From Cristatella mucedo (lineage: Eukaryota; Bryozoa; Phylactolaemata; Cristatellidae), in NCBI GenBank assembly GCA_009760855.2, contig WPIO01000006.1, positions 10,101,001 to 10,165,000 on the forward strand: a stretch of 64,000 nt of DNA, read 5' to 3'. The position numbers were made by a program, and so were the translations under genes. The notes under the pieces were generated by a model. The model searched no databases, had not been told where the DNA came from, and saw nothing but the letters and a program-made list of their open reading frames with translations. Shown here piece after piece: positions 26,801 to 41,800 of the stretch (positions are counted from its first letter, which is position 1; the number at the start of each line of letters is the position of its first letter).

Positions 26801-29800
26801 GGACGTAGTATTCTTATCTAAACAAGCCCGAATTTTAGCAATGTTGTGAAGCTGAAAATAGGCAGATTTGACTGTGGAACTGATATGGTCATCTAACGAG
26901 AGGTCGCTTTGGAACATGACACCTAGATTTCGAACCTTAAAGTTGGTGTTTCGAGCTAGGGCATCAAGCCATTTGACGATCTATCGAGCAGACGTAGGAT
27001 TATTGTGAGTTTTCGGGTAGTACATTTTCAAATAATTTATACCGCAGCAGCAGCCTGGTGTAATGAGGCCAGCTAGCTCTTACTACAAGAGTGGCTACAA
27101 TTAATTACACGCAGCCGGTGATGCTCACGAGTCTTAGCACCCGAAACGAGACTTAAAAGTGGTTCGCGGTCCTGGAATCCTGAATTAACCTAGCTCGCCA
27201 GTCGTAGTAGATCGGGGCATTAAAGAGAGATGCTACCGGTATAACCGACAGGATCTCAAGGTGCTGCTATAAGCTAGTCAAAGCTTCAATGTGTTTTTCT
27301 GAAGAGCGGCCAACCACATTTCCTTCAGCTGCTTAGGCTAGTGCTGATGCTAGGGCTATGTCCTTTGCCCAAAGACGTACTGTACTGTAACGTAATGTAT
27401 CTCAATATGTAGCTCCACAAAAAATACAGACTAAGTATGTGCTACGCCAGAGAATTTTCTATAGCGCACTATTCAAGCCTAGGTGGCTATCGGTATGCAT
27501 ACGGCAGCGGACACACTTCATCTCACGCAAGAGAAAAAAATGAATTTTGTAGCTGAGTCGCGAGGGCAGTCAAGGAAGCTAGTAGCATGGAATTAGTGGA
27601 TCTGATGATAACTTAAAATGATGTGCTACTGTCAGCAGCAGAAGAAATGTCGTTTGCGAGATACTATTACTAGGATTTTCTTATTCCAGGACCTTCGAAG
27701 AAAAATGTTTTATCATCAGCGGTATTTAAGTGTACTTCTGAAGCAGCTCATTTATTGTCCTGGAGGACCTGGAGTCACGAGGAAGCTAAAACTGGTGGAG
27801 CAGTTCAGCTAGGTATGAAGGAACCAAGCCATGGCATGCTTTATTGGTCTGCGTAAGAACAATACTCTGAATCTGTGGATTAGCCAAGAGCCATCGAAAG
27901 TCCTTCAACAAAGGAAATAGGTAGCTGAACCTCTAGGACTGATTAAATAGCCTTGCAGCCATATTCATCACCAGGTGCTGTGACTTAGTGGCTTTTTGTG
28001 ATAGCTAACCCGAAACGGAATTGCAATTTTTCAGTTAATGCAAAACCAGGGAGTTAGTGTCATTTTTATGAATCCACCGCGGTTAATACCCTAATATTAA
28101 ACTGGGATCGGACATTATTGCTAGGCTGCGGAGGTAGCCTTCTTAATACAACTTTTAAAATTTAGGCAGTTTTCAAATACGACCCTTAACTTCCAAGCAC
28201 TCCCTGCCGGTCTCACAAGAGCCACGTCTATTAGAAGAGCAAATCCTGTGTAAAAAACGGACGCTGCGCTAGGACAGAGCAAAGTCTGCGTGGAACAGGT
28301 AGGCTTTCAGCTTCGTTTTGAATATCATCAGATCGGGAGACGACGCGATGCCAGTAGGTACTGAGCTGCTTACTTTAGGGCATAATAAGTGAAGGCACTG
28401 CATTCGAGGGATTTCAGGTCAGCCCTGGGCGGAGGCGTAACGGAGCAGAGCCAGAAGAGCGGCAGGAGATCTGACGTTAAACATCATCTCCTTCGACTGG
28501 AAATCTGACGTTAAACTAGTTCAGATAGATTTAAGCCTGGGCAGAGTGTTGAAGGAGCTGAAGGTGAGTGATAAGACCTTGAATTCGATGCGCTGCTTTA
28601 TAGGCGGCCATCGAAGAAATTGCGTTCATTTGGAAGCAGTGGCCTAAAGTGGCAGTTGCTCCGACAGTAAGCCTGTTACTTCGAACGCAAAGAACCCGCG
28701 GACAGTTGGGTATAGAAGTGTAGTCAGGATGTCAGATATGCATACGCTGGCGTGACCGAGGTTTCCTTTTCCATGAGATGCCAAATTTATGAAATCTTAC
28801 GTAGGTTAATGTAGGCAGAATTGACTGCGGTGCTCATTTGTACTTGCAGTGACGAGTCTTTTGGAAGATTGCACCCTAATTGTGAGCCGAGACTCTTGGA
28901 GCCATACTGGTAGAATCAATTCTAGGAGTTAGGCTTTCCATTCCTTGTGTCACACTCGGCTTGCGTCCCTAATTATTCAGCCTCGTTTTTTTCGCCATTT
29001 AATTTCAGAAACTGCCGTGCTACCCAGGCGCGAAAGTCGGCAACTCCGGCCATCAGCCGAGAGAGTTTGAGATGCTGCTGGAAGGCAGCGAACGACCGAG
29101 CGAGCGCTGTCAGTCACGTGTCAGTCACCTGCATCAAATCGAAGGCCCACATTGCAGTTAGCGATTCCATCGGCAAGAGCGAAGGTAAGCCAACGTGCTG
29201 CAATCAGTTAAAAAGACTACACAGACTTCGCCGCCTTCGTACCTCCGCCGGCGAAGTCCGAGTGGTTGCGCATTATCTCCCACGAACTTTTTCCGTCGCA
29301 CAGTCGGTTATGGCGACTAGGAGCCTCGAAGTTGTGCAGATTTGCTTGGTTCGTAATGTCGTTGTCGCAAAATCCAACAATCTTAAAAGAAGATGATAAT
29401 GCATACTGACGCCAGTCGCCCTGAAACTCTCACACGTGTTTTTTCTTTACTCGTGTAAAATTTGAATCCTGCATAATGAACAATATTTTCGCTTTTCTGC
29501 AGGTGGACGGACAGTAAGAGAGATGTTCAGAAAATATTATTTTTTGTTAGCACACAATCATTCCTTTTTATAAGGTGTCTTACAGACTGCAACACTGCAA
29601 TTTCTATGGTAACGCAAACAAGGCACCTGACTACGCAGCTTGTTAACATACGTGTGGAAATATAGTCCAACCTCTAAATAGTAGCCCTCAAACTGCTGAT
29701 CAGCAAACTGTGAGTCGATAACAGCGACAGTTCATACTTTCGGCTCGAGCATCTAGGAACGTGGATCATGGCAGCAGCTAAGGGCAGTGCTTCAATTTTC

Positions 29801-32800
29801 GCGACTTCCGTGATTTCGCAGTAGCAACTTGAAAATATTGCCACACTGATTTGGCCAGGTGGCAAAGGCGCTCATCTCTAACAATCGAGGTCAAGGTGAA
29901 TGCTTATGACGACCGAGGTCGTGGGCTTGAGCCCCGAGGCATATGTGGAGCGCCTGAACAGAGATAAGTTCTCTTACGGTGCTATACAAACAAATTAAAT
30001 TTGTTCACATTAGGTTCACTCATGGCGCTATATGAATTTGTTATAATGATAGTGTATAATCCCAATCTACTCTGCCATTTTGGTGCGATAGTGTCTACTA
30101 GAACGATGTATGGTGGTATACCACAAGTGAGAGCCTTACTATGGTTCAGCCCTACGAATCCGCTGCTGCGGTTTAAAACTATGCTCTCGTTAAGAACATA
30201 AATACGTAATCTGAATTAAATAATTTAAATCTTAAATTGAAAGATAACGGTACATTACTTTCCCTCACCAGAAACTGTGAAAATTTGAGACATAATCTTA
30301 AACGTTTCTTGCAAATAATGATCAGGCAATGATACCGTCATCATCTATCTAAATGTAGCTCCGCAGGTCCGAGACTGGAACTCGCTTGCACAAGTCTTAC
30401 GCAACGACAACTACTCTACTCTACTACTGCCGACTGTGGCTCATCGTTTTCAGCGGTTCTGAGCGGCTACTTTTATGCTACTCACTAACTCAACTGCTCT
30501 CCTGACTCTGCTATGCTTCTCACTTTCTCTTTGTTGCGTGAGACGAAGTCTGTTGGCTACCGAATGCATACCGAAAGCCGCTTAGGCTGTGAGTGCGCTA
30601 TACAAAGCTCTCCTGCCTAACACCTACATGGTCTTTATGACTTTGTGGAGTTACAGAAGGAGATACATTACATTACATTACTGCGGTTGACCTCTTCAAA
30701 ATTACTCGTATTTTTAATTAATTTATTCAAAAGGCATTTGCGTGTTGAGTAGTTATATTTATTCTTCCCTATTTATCCTATGATTAGTGAATGGATTCAA
30801 GTGTTTCTTGGCTTCATGTAACTTAGACTACTGAGATTATTTTTGCAGTGCTGAAAAATGATTCCTTCAAAATTCCAAATTAATCTTTCATTAAGGCAGG
30901 AACATTGTTATGGTTATGCAAAAATGTTGCAGACTATATTTAAGCAACAGATAACTTACAAAATCTAACTGCAAAGGAAGTTACAATGGATCATGGTCTT
31001 CGAACTTGCGGTTGCTTTCATTTTAATTGTCTGCTACCTAAAATAACCTTCTTTTTAAGAAAACCTGAAGAAGGGCTTTAGAGCTAATCTGGCTTTAGAG
31101 CTAATCACTCCACGGAACCAGCATTGCTTACATTGTACAACGACTTACTTAGGCATGCAGACATGGGTAGAGAGTCTCAATCTCAGCTTCTTTTGCTCGA
31201 TCTTTCGGCAGCTTTTGATACAATCGATCACCAAATTCTTCTAGAGTGCCTCTCATCTCGCACGGGCATCAATGGTACTGCTCTGCAATGGCTCAGGTCC
31301 TATCTCAGGGGAGACTCCAGAGAATTACCGTGAATGGACGAAGATCATCCGAGGTACCTCTGAAATATGGGGTACCTCAGGGCTCCGTGCATGGTCCGGT
31401 TCTTTTCATGGTTTATACTCTCCCTCTTGCTGATGTGATTGCCAAGCACAATCTAGGCTTTCACTTCTATGCAGATGACACTCAGTTGTACCTTTGCTTT
31501 GATCCCTCCCAGCCTTCGAGCACCTCAAATTCTCTCAACTCACTTGCTGCATGTATTGATGATATCCGCACATGGATGGGAGCAAATTTTTTTTAAACTA
31601 TACGAGGATAAAAAACAACACTTTAGTTATGGGCAAACCCAGTGTGATTCAGACATTGGAAAGGCTGAAGCTCAAAATTGGCTCTGCCAGCATATCTCCT
31701 GTCAAATCAGCTCGAAATCTAGGTGTCATGTTCCAAAGCGACCTCTCCTTAGACGACCACATCCACTCCTTAATCAATTTTGCCTACTTTCAGAAACATA
31801 ACATTGCTAAAATTCGGGATCGTTTAGATAAGGATGCCACGTCTAAGCCGGTCCACGTATTTGTGACATCCCGTCTTCTTGGCTTCTGTAACTCGCTGCT
31901 TGCTGGCTTACCGGCATGTGCACTCATTTCCCTACAGCTTGTGCAAAACTCTACACCTAGGGTTGTCTGTGGTGAGCGTCGCAGTTGCCAAATCACACCA
32001 CTTCTCGCCGACCCGCACTTCTCCCAGCAATGCAATGCATCGACTTAAAACTTTTCTCGCTCAATTTTAGGTTCCTTAATTATTCGACTCTAGCCTACCT
32101 ATCAGATCCACTACCCCACCAGGCCAAGCATCGTACCATCCGCTTTTAGGAATCCAACGGTTTACCAATACCTCAAACAATCCTCAAATCCATTGGAGAC
32201 CACTCATTTAGTTCGTAGGCTCCCAAAGCCTGGAACTCACTCCCGACTTGAGTCAGAACATCCCCTGACTTAACCACGTCTAAAAAGAATTTAAATACAC
32301 ACCTATTTGGGACAGCATTTAGTGGGTCCCTGTAAATCGTCCTTCCTGTGCTTAAGCGTGCTGACACTGGGCATGCTGCCACTAACCATACTTGCATGCT
32401 GAAACCTGTGTATGTCACCCCTAAACATGCTATTCATGTTGTTTATCAAGCATGATATTACTCACCATTAAATCGCGTTTCCCTTTGCAGCAAATGTAAA
32501 GTGCCTTAAAAGAGATTGAGCTCTCTGAGGGCGATTTATCAAGTGCATTATTATTATTAATATTAGAAACTATAGAGCTTTGTATTCAGGTGGTGAAGTG
32601 AAATCTTCGACTTTGCTGGCATACGAACAAAGAAGACTTAATGATCCCTGGTTTCTGGACACTCATTATTTTCAGAAATACACATGCAAAGCCGCTAAAC
32701 AGGCATTTGAAAGTTCAACATATAGAAATCAATCACTCGGAGCCCGGAGAAATCTGGTTACTTGAGTGCTCACTGACCGTGTAGTGGATTGCCTAGTGAA

Positions 32801-35800
32801 TTAATTGAATTTTCCGGACCTTGCTGTATGTTTGTTTCACATTATTCTTGAGTTGGGAAAGAGGAAATGCCGATTGCTTAAAATCAATGCTCTGTCATGT
32901 GAAGACCAAAACTTTTTATGTAGGTCTTGGCAACTGGAACCGCTTCGGGTGCAGAAAATAAGCTAAGGCCAAATAATAAGCTTTCTATTGTGAAGTTGTG
33001 ATTCAGTACTTAAGTTATTGCACAGGCGCTTATCTGTAATTGGTGTAGGTCAAAGATCGTGCTTTATTTTACTATGTTTCAGTTATGGTTGCATTTTAAG
33101 TTTATTCGTATTACTGGCCGCGTCAATTTAAAAAGCATATTCATTTGAAAGTTTTCTTCTTTCAAAATATACGTTTGTCACAAGAAAATGCAGAAATTTG
33201 CGTTATAGTCCTGGTTGCAGTTTCCTGAAGACTGCTGTTTTCCCATAGAATTTCCATCGAAGCAGAAAAACGGGTTCAAACCAGCAATTAAAATGAAAAT
33301 CTGGTGCAAACTCTGCACCTAGGCATGTATGTCGGGAGCGTCGCAGTTGCCACACCATACCACGTTTTTTCGACCTTCACTGCTCCCGATCAGGCAACGC
33401 ATCGACTTCAAGGTTCTATCACTCACTTCTGGGTCCCATCATTCTCTGGCTCCAGCCAACTTATCACAGCTACTCTCTCACAAAGGTAGGCATTGTATCT
33501 CATACTTTTTCCTGGATTAATTCGTTTACCTTTACCTCATGCGAACCTCAAATCTTTTGGAGGCCACCTTTTGTTTTCATGCTCCCAAAGCCAGAAACTC
33601 GCTCCGAGGCGTGTTGACGTTTAAGAAAACCTAAGCATGGACCCCTCTGGCACAGCATTTAGCTGGTCCTTGTTATTTACCTTTCGTATGCTTGTACATT
33701 CTGATACCATACATGGTGCCACTAACCATATTTTTGCATACTGACCCTGTTATTGTCATTTCTAACCAAGTTGTTCTTGTCAAAATATTGCACGCTTAGA
33801 TCAACTATGCGATAATGCTTCATTTACAGTATATGTAAAATTCCTAGAAAGAGATCACGTTCTCTCAAAGGGCAATAAAAACTGATTATTGTTATTATTT
33901 ATTAGCTGCCAGTATGACATGGCCTTACTTGATGATATTGTTACCTGCAGCATTTTTCATGATATTGTTACCTGCAGCATTTTCTCTGCCCGCGTCGATT
34001 TCTTTTTAGATGTTCACGCTTGCTGAAATGTTCAATGTCACCACTAACCATCTGACATGCTTCCTTTCCAGCATAATTAAAATGCTTAGAAAGAGAATTA
34101 TCTTAGGGATGCTTTAGAAACTTCCCGTTGTTATTAGTATATTGTTATCATATCATTAGTATTACTATAAACAGTGTCAGATCAAACTATTACTGTCAGT
34201 CTCATTTCATATTGTTTATTTTGTTTATGTCTTGCTTTTCTCATTGCTGTTGTAGTTCTCAACAGAATCACTGACGCTACCGACCAGGAAAAGCGCTTCT
34301 GCGGCACTGATAGTTTGTTAAGAAAAATGCACGATCCAACTTACACATTGCCAGTCTTAGAGGTATGCTAGCATCTTTTCCTAAGTTTTACTGAGAATTG
34401 ACAAGTCTGTACCATTCAAGCTTTGCTTTCTGAAATCGTGACTGATCTCTAATCCATAAGGCATCACTGACCTCTAATGCAGAAGGCATCACTGACCTCT
34501 TATACAGAAGGCATCACTGACCTCTTATACAGAAGGCATCACTGACCTCTAATGCAGAAGGCATCACTGACCTCTAATGCAGAAGGCATCCCTGACCTCT
34601 AATGTAGAAGGCATCACTGACCTCTTATACAGAAGGCATCACTGATCTCTAATGCAGAAGGTATCACTGACCTCTAATGCAGAAGGCATCCCTGACCTCT
34701 AAGGCAGAAGGCATCACTGACCTATAATGCAGAAGGCATCACTGACCTCTAATGCAGAAGGGTGTGCAGAATTTTCTTTTCTCGCTGGCGCTGCGGTATC
34801 CAATGGAAGGCTGTCTAACCTTATAAATACAAATACCACTGAATTCGTTCTCGAGCATATACAGGTAGCCCTTGACGAAAGAAATTAAAGGTCGGCTCAT
34901 TGAACAGCCTGGTTTACATAGTGGGTGAAGTGCCTTAGTGGCTACTAATCCACTCGAACCCGCGACCATGTGAAATTCGAGCGCCTATACAGGGAGCCCA
35001 AAACCAGGGTTATCCATTGCGTTTATTGCAAGTTAAAGCATGGAAAATGCTCGCTCGATTGATCGGCGCTAGCGGTGACCTGTGCCTTCAAAAAGCGTCC
35101 ACAACCTGCAAAAGCTGGGACGTCCGAGTTACTTTCACTTCATATCCGGTGAACGTGGCTGCACGTTTATCAACTGCGACCTAGGCCGACAAGAGTGACT
35201 TTACGAAGGTGCTCGGGGCAATCATTTTGAAGTGTTAAACGTGGAAAACCGCGCCGTCGGCAAGCAATCATTAGGCTCGCCTTTGCAATTGTGGCAAATG
35301 GGAGGGCTATTATCTCGCGTGGTGAAAAATAGCAAGCCGCTCACGTCCGCATCCGTCCGAGCTTGGAACCGCGGATAGTGAGAGGAGCTTGAACGCCCGC
35401 ACCTACCGAAGTCAGGCTATTGTAGTACATGTAGGAGCCTCCAGGCTGCGACGAGCCGCCAGGTGCTGGACGGAACCGACAGTCTTCCGGGTACAGCGAC
35501 GTCTCAGGATCGACGCTGGTGCACGGGCCACCGCCAAACCGGTGCTCGATCGTGCCCGGTATTCTTGCGCTGCACCTCGTCGCCTGTACTGCCTCGCGGG
35601 CATCGACGTAGAAGTGTTCTGCTATGTCATCCGTGACCGGATACTCATCGAGTAAGCCCCAACGAAGGTGGCCCCACTCGTGCACAATAACCTTTCCTGC
35701 AGGGTGGTAAAGGTGAGCCGAAACTCTCGGATCATGAGTCCGAAGACTCACTTGCAAGTAGCAACACGATAATCTAGCCTGATGTGGTGAAAAGAAAATC

Positions 35801-38800
35801 TGATCAGAGCGAGGGGGAGAGCGCAAGATAGGGTGAGAGCAATAGAGAGTGAGAGAGACAGAGAAAAATGGAGACAGAGAGAAAAGGAGAAAGTGAGACA
35901 GCGAGACTAGAGAGACGCTTTAGGGATTAGGAAGCTCTCGACGTTTAGGCAATATATACATTCTGGCCCACTTGAAATAGACAGAAGTTGAATCGTCGTT
36001 GAGCTATGCCGGCCAACTTGCGCGCTTTGCAAACCCAATCAAGGCCGACGAGATATTTTCAACGCCACGTCTGAGCTTGTTCACTCTGGGTCTATTTTTT
36101 GCTGCACAAACTGTCCCTCCACCCACCCCTCCCCCTCGAGCAGTAGCAGTTTCTCGAGCGTTTTCCATCGGTGGCCAAAAAGGCGACTCTGGTCTACTTG
36201 CCTAGTTCGCCGAAATATCGAATTGCATCAGGGCTTGTGAGGAAGTCCGGTGTCATGTGTATGAATTCACCCTCTTGACCGCAAGCAGCAGCCTGGCGCG
36301 TGTAGGGCGGCTCCTGCCAACTTTCTTCAGTGGCGTCCACTATCACATTGGCCTGCAGCATGAAAGGATCTTTGACTGTAGTTCGTACGGTGCCTGAAAA
36401 CGTGTTCCGAAGCAGTGGTGTAAGGACGAAGCGACAGCGTTGTAGTCACCCTTGGATCTGCCGCAGTGTCATTCCTCTATCTATTTGGAAGGAAGCTACG
36501 ATGAAGTCGTGTCTTAGATGCACTGTTCAGGCCGAGGCAATTGTATCTGTATCTGTGGCAATACAGAAGCCATTAAAAAAGGACGTGCTTTGCACGGAAT
36601 TTTCTGTAGAGCGAGGAAAGCCTCCACCACTTAAATCATGTAAAAAACATAAAACGCGGTAATCAATGGGCTTCGCCATATGTTATAATGAAAGTGAGAA
36701 GCACGGCAGAGGCAGAGAGATAGATATGAGAGTGCTAGTAAAACGGAAGTATCGAAACTTTGGCATTCCTCATCAGCCGGATTGTTACTCGCGTAATAAT
36801 ATTTGAGGTATCCGGAATTAAATTGGCGTGATTTTCATGCTCTGGCAAGTGTTTGGCCCGTTACCATCTGCTGGCGGGCGGGCGAGCCAGGGAATTGAGA
36901 CTTCCGGGTTTAGCTGATGCCCTCCGATGTCTGTTTTCAACCTCATCTTTTGATGTACATTTACTGTTGAGTCCGTCCTTTGATAAGGATGACGTATATA
37001 AGGGCTAAGGTACGAGTGTTTAAGGCAGTTGGTTATATCATGCAGGACCAAGTGAGGGCGCGTTCATAGTACACCTTTGAGGCCTCAGTTGGCTTTCGGA
37101 TTTGCATATTCGCGTTTTGTCCGGTGCAATTCGTTGTGGCTTCATTCAACTGGCTCGCATTCTTCTACTGTTATAACGACTAGGAACCAGTTATCTATAG
37201 ATCAACAGTAATAAGCCTAAATGCACAGTTGTTTAATAGTCAGGAATTGTGCCTCAGCTCTGAGCTGTGCAGAACAATCGAGTTGTGCTCTGACGTCGAG
37301 CTCCAACTGCACAAGATGACTAATTGTAGACACTTGGAATCCCCATTGCTGTTGATTACACGGTTCTATACTGCGGATATGGATTTTTTATCAGTGGCTT
37401 GCCTAGACACCCACTATTGCTGCCGCATCTGCTACTGTGCGCACATATGCAATAATAGGTGCTGGACCTACAAATTGATAATCTGCGAATCAACACCGAA
37501 GTATCACTGGTATTTTTTACCGCACCGGCAAGGCCTAGAAACGTTACTATTGCTGTGCTTACAGCCTTAAGACGTTAGTGAAAAAGTACTACAGCTCATC
37601 GATGTTATTAACAGTAGCATGCTGGGTGCCTGTCAAGGATTTTTGCAATAGCAGCAGGAGAGAAGATTTCACCATTATAGTGAACAAATAGTGTTGTGTA
37701 TATTTTTATTTTATGTTAGGCTATGCATTTTAAAATTTCCTCAAATTTTTCCAGATTTTCAGAGCATTTTCAATGTAATTTTTAAAGTAAAACTGCCTCT
37801 GTAATTCAATGTATTGTACTTCCGTCTGTAACTCCACAAAACCACAAATACTGTATGGCAGTTAGGCAGGAGAGTTTGGCATGGCCCACTCACGGCCTGA
37901 GCGGCTTTCGGTACGCATGCGGTAGCCAACAGACTTTATCTCATGCAACAAAGAAAAATTGAGAAGCGTAGTAGAGTCTTGAGAGCATTAGGGGTAGTGA
38001 TTAGCATGGAAGTAACAGCTCGGGACCGCTGGAAAGGATGCTCAACAGTCGGCAACAGGAGAGAACTTGTCGTTGCCTAAGAATTGCTGCAATGCAGGCA
38101 CTAAGCTGGCTTGTTCGGTCGGCCGACTCTGAGCTCATTGCAGCGAACTGTGATTGGAAGCTATTTGGCTATCACGCCTCACCGCGGACTGTTAAGCAAT
38201 TCTCTTTCAGAGGAGCTAAAAAGAATCGGCGTGACTGGGGACAAACAAAGCGATCAAGCTCAGTGCAAAAGTTGCGGCAAATTGGTCTCGTGGGCTAACG
38301 CAGCATTTTTTGACACTCCCAGAGCGCCAAATGGGCTCGATAAGATTCGCGATGATATTAACGATGTACTGCTGGTGTCACCACTGTCCAAAAGATCAAA
38401 GCCAGCGAGTATAAGCTGCTGGAGCCGTCAGCCGTAGCACTGGTATGACTTCATCACCCAGCCGAATGCGTTCGAATTGATCCGGTCATTGCACGTGCGA
38501 TCCTTTGCGATGAGATGCCATTTTTGGACAATTAGGAGCATGAAGGCATGAAGACATGAAGCCATGACCTCTCTGAGCCCTGCCTACTAAGGGCCCAATA
38601 GGGATCGGCTGGGTTGGCCATTGCTCAATGGTGGAGGTAACATTCAACATAAAATAAAATATTAGCTTACCTAACGGCCTCATTTGTATATGCGGTGGAA
38701 GAGCCTAAACGGCTTGCACCGCTGCTTGCAGTTTGCAATAAACGATCGCCCACTGAAGGATTCGAGCGCACAACCTCAGTCGTTAAAAGCGAGCTCCTTA

Positions 38801-41800
38801 CCTCCTGGACTTTCAAAGTCAGTAAATTAAGGATTAACTCCCGCTTTCAGGCGTGCCGGATAACATTCTAGATCAACAGTTTGTGGCGAGGAGTCGGAGG
38901 GGAATTCATGGAAGAAGGCAACGTCTCATTTGAATGAAACACATTTTAAATACTTTTATACATTTAAACATGTATTTCAAAAGCCCTGAAAAATCTATGG
39001 AATAAAAACAAATCACTATTTATGAAAGCCTATTAATGTCCAGCGTTAAAGCCTGTAACGCATGAGGTCAGTTTATAAATAAGAAAACAGCTGATTCTAT
39101 CTGCTAGGCGAAGTGTACTGGTGCCGGCACATGCAGACTACCAGCAGCCTGAAATAATAATAATAATAATTAACTTGATAAAGCGCCCTCAGAGAACTTA
39201 ATCTCTCTCTAGGCGCTTTACATTTGCTGTAAAGTGAAATGCAATTGAATGGTAAGTAAAATCATGCTTGAAAAAACAAACGAAATGAATAACATGGTTA
39301 GGGGTGACATGCACAGGGTCAGCATGCAAATGTGGTTAGTGGCAGCATGCACAGTGTCAGCACACATAAGCACATCAAGGACGAATCACATGGACCCACT
39401 AAATGCTGTCCTAAATAGGTGTGTTTTTAGGTTCCTTTTAAATGTGGTCAGGTCAAGGGATGTTCAGATGCAGGTCGGGAGGCAGTTCCTGGCTTTGGGA
39501 GCATATGAACTAAATGCACGGTCTCCAAAATATTTCAGGTTTGTATGAGGTATTTCTAGACTGCTGGATTCCGAAAAGCGGGTGGTACGATGCTTGGCCT
39601 GATGGGGGAGTATATCTGACAGATAGGCTGGAGCCAAAGAATGAAGGGACCTAAAAGTGAGCGACAAAACCTTGAAGTCAATCCGTTGCTTGACTGGTAG
39701 CCAGTGCAGATCGGCGAGAAGTGGAGTAATGTGGCAAATGCGACGCTCACGACAGACTAGCCTAGCTGCAGAGTTTTGCACCAGCTGCAATCGCCTGATC
39801 GCACATGCTGGTAGGCCAGTAAGCAGTGAGTTGCAGAAGTCGAGACGGGATGTCACGAATGCATGGACCAACTTAGACGTTGTATCTTTATCTAAAAAAG
39901 CCCGAATTTTAGCAATGTTATGAACCTGAAAATAGGCGGATTTGACTGTGGAGCTGATATGGTCGTCTAACGAGAGGTCACTTTGGAACATGACACCTAG
40001 ATTTTGAGCTGATTCAACTGGAGATATGCTGACAGAGCCAATTTTGAGAGTCAGCCTTTCCAATCTCTGGATCACACTGGGTTTGCCCATAACTAGTAAG
40101 TTAGTTTTATCATCGTTAATCCGTGTATACCTAAAATAAAAGTTGAAACTGCTCTTAGAAGAAAATGTGTGCTCCTGATTATTTCAAGACCTCAAATGAG
40201 CTCCGATGCAATTTACTGCGTGACCTCCTGTAACTCCACAAAGCCGAAAAGACTACGCGGGTTTTAGGCAGGACAGATTTTGCACACTCAAAGCCTAAGC
40301 GGCTTGAGCTAGACATTTGAGTAACCAACTGACTTCCTCTCAGGCAGTAAAGATAAACTGAGAAGCATAGCTGGGTCAGGAGGGCAGCCGATGAAGTGAG
40401 TAGCATCAAAGTAGCAGCTTAGGATGGCTGGGAAGGATCCGCCATAGTCGGCAGCAATCTGGAAGAAATCTTTCGTTGAGTAAGAATTGTGAACGTGAGT
40501 TCTACAGTCCTGCGAAGAAATAGCTTCCGTAAACAATGGTCTCTATGAGGAGGAATGAAACTGCTAATGTATTGCCAATAGAGGACATGGGGCCCCGAGG
40601 AGGCTGAAAATGGGAACAGCAATTCAGCTAGGGAATAATGACCCAAGCCTTGATGGACCTTATGGGTTAAAGTAAGAACTTCTGCCAAGTATCAGCTGAC
40701 CAACGATGAGCCATTGCAGCTCCTTTAGCAAAGTGGACGAACGGCTTGACTCATTTGCTAACCAGTCTGTCCGCCAAATGCATCACCAGCTGCAGAAGCT
40801 TACTGGCTAAAACAGAGTTACCGTAGTCCAGCAACGATCGCTGTATTGAGTGCTAAAGCAGCTGACTCCTCTGTGCCCTGCACTCGCCACCCCCAAGCCT
40901 CGTAACGAACCAAGTCACTTTACAGGCATCTAGCATACGCTGCAAAGGAAGCGCGCCAATATAACTAGTAACAAAATCAAAGGCATCATCACGAATACAC
41001 ACAAAGATCAGCCAAAACGGACCCGGCAAATTCAGTGAGTTACAGTTGTGTTTTTAGCTTCCATTTAAATGGCTGGTGCCGTCTGCTTAAATTTTCAAGT
41101 CAGGAGATGTCGTGGCATAATTCTGGAATGAGTTCTATTCTTTGGGAGCTCGCGAACGAAAGACACCGTCTCCCAAAAAGATTTGAGTTTATTTCGGAAT
41201 CTGCTAAACAAGAAAGTTCGAAGACTAGGTGGTACGAAGCCTAGCCTGATAGGTAAGTAGCTCTTATAGATAAGCGGCAGCCAGAGAATGAAGAAACCTA
41301 AAATTGAGTGGCGAAACGTTGAAGTCAACGTGTCGCTCAATGGGGAGCCAGGACAAGTTGTGAGTAGTGATGTTAAGTGGCAACATCCTAGTTTAGAGCA
41401 GACGATACTAGTCTCAGAGTTTCGCACTAACTGTAAGCACTGACTGGAAGACCTGCAAGTAGCTGCATGGGCCAGCTAAAATGCAGCCTTATCATTAAAA
41501 AACTAATAACTAATAATAGTAAGAATAAATTATATATAAATAATACTAAGATATAAATAGCACATAAACAGGAGTAATGCAATTTTAAAATGTTTATGAC
41601 AGTAGAAGTAATGTCCCTAAGCAAGCAAAAGAACTGACCCAAGTGCACCAAGCAGCAGCAGCCCGGAGCTGGAAGTGCATGCAACTACAAGTCTTCCGGT
41701 TTTCGCGAAATGAATTTGAAGCGGCCGCCGCCTCTTAATAAAAGAGTCATATAAGCTGGAATACGTCACGGAGCATTGTACGTAGTCAGCTCCAGCATGC

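Noticed and set aside
28947-29396. A 149-codon plus-strand frame as a gene
   Set aside because: Much of it is the antisense of a decayed LINE thumb region on the minus strand.
34441-34760. A CRISPR-like array
   Set aside because: The units are contiguous without spacers, and the context is an animal intron.
36330-36662. A 110-codon plus-strand frame over CLCA exon 3
   Set aside because: It is antisense to the exon, whose minus-strand translation matches CLCA and has fitting splice sites.
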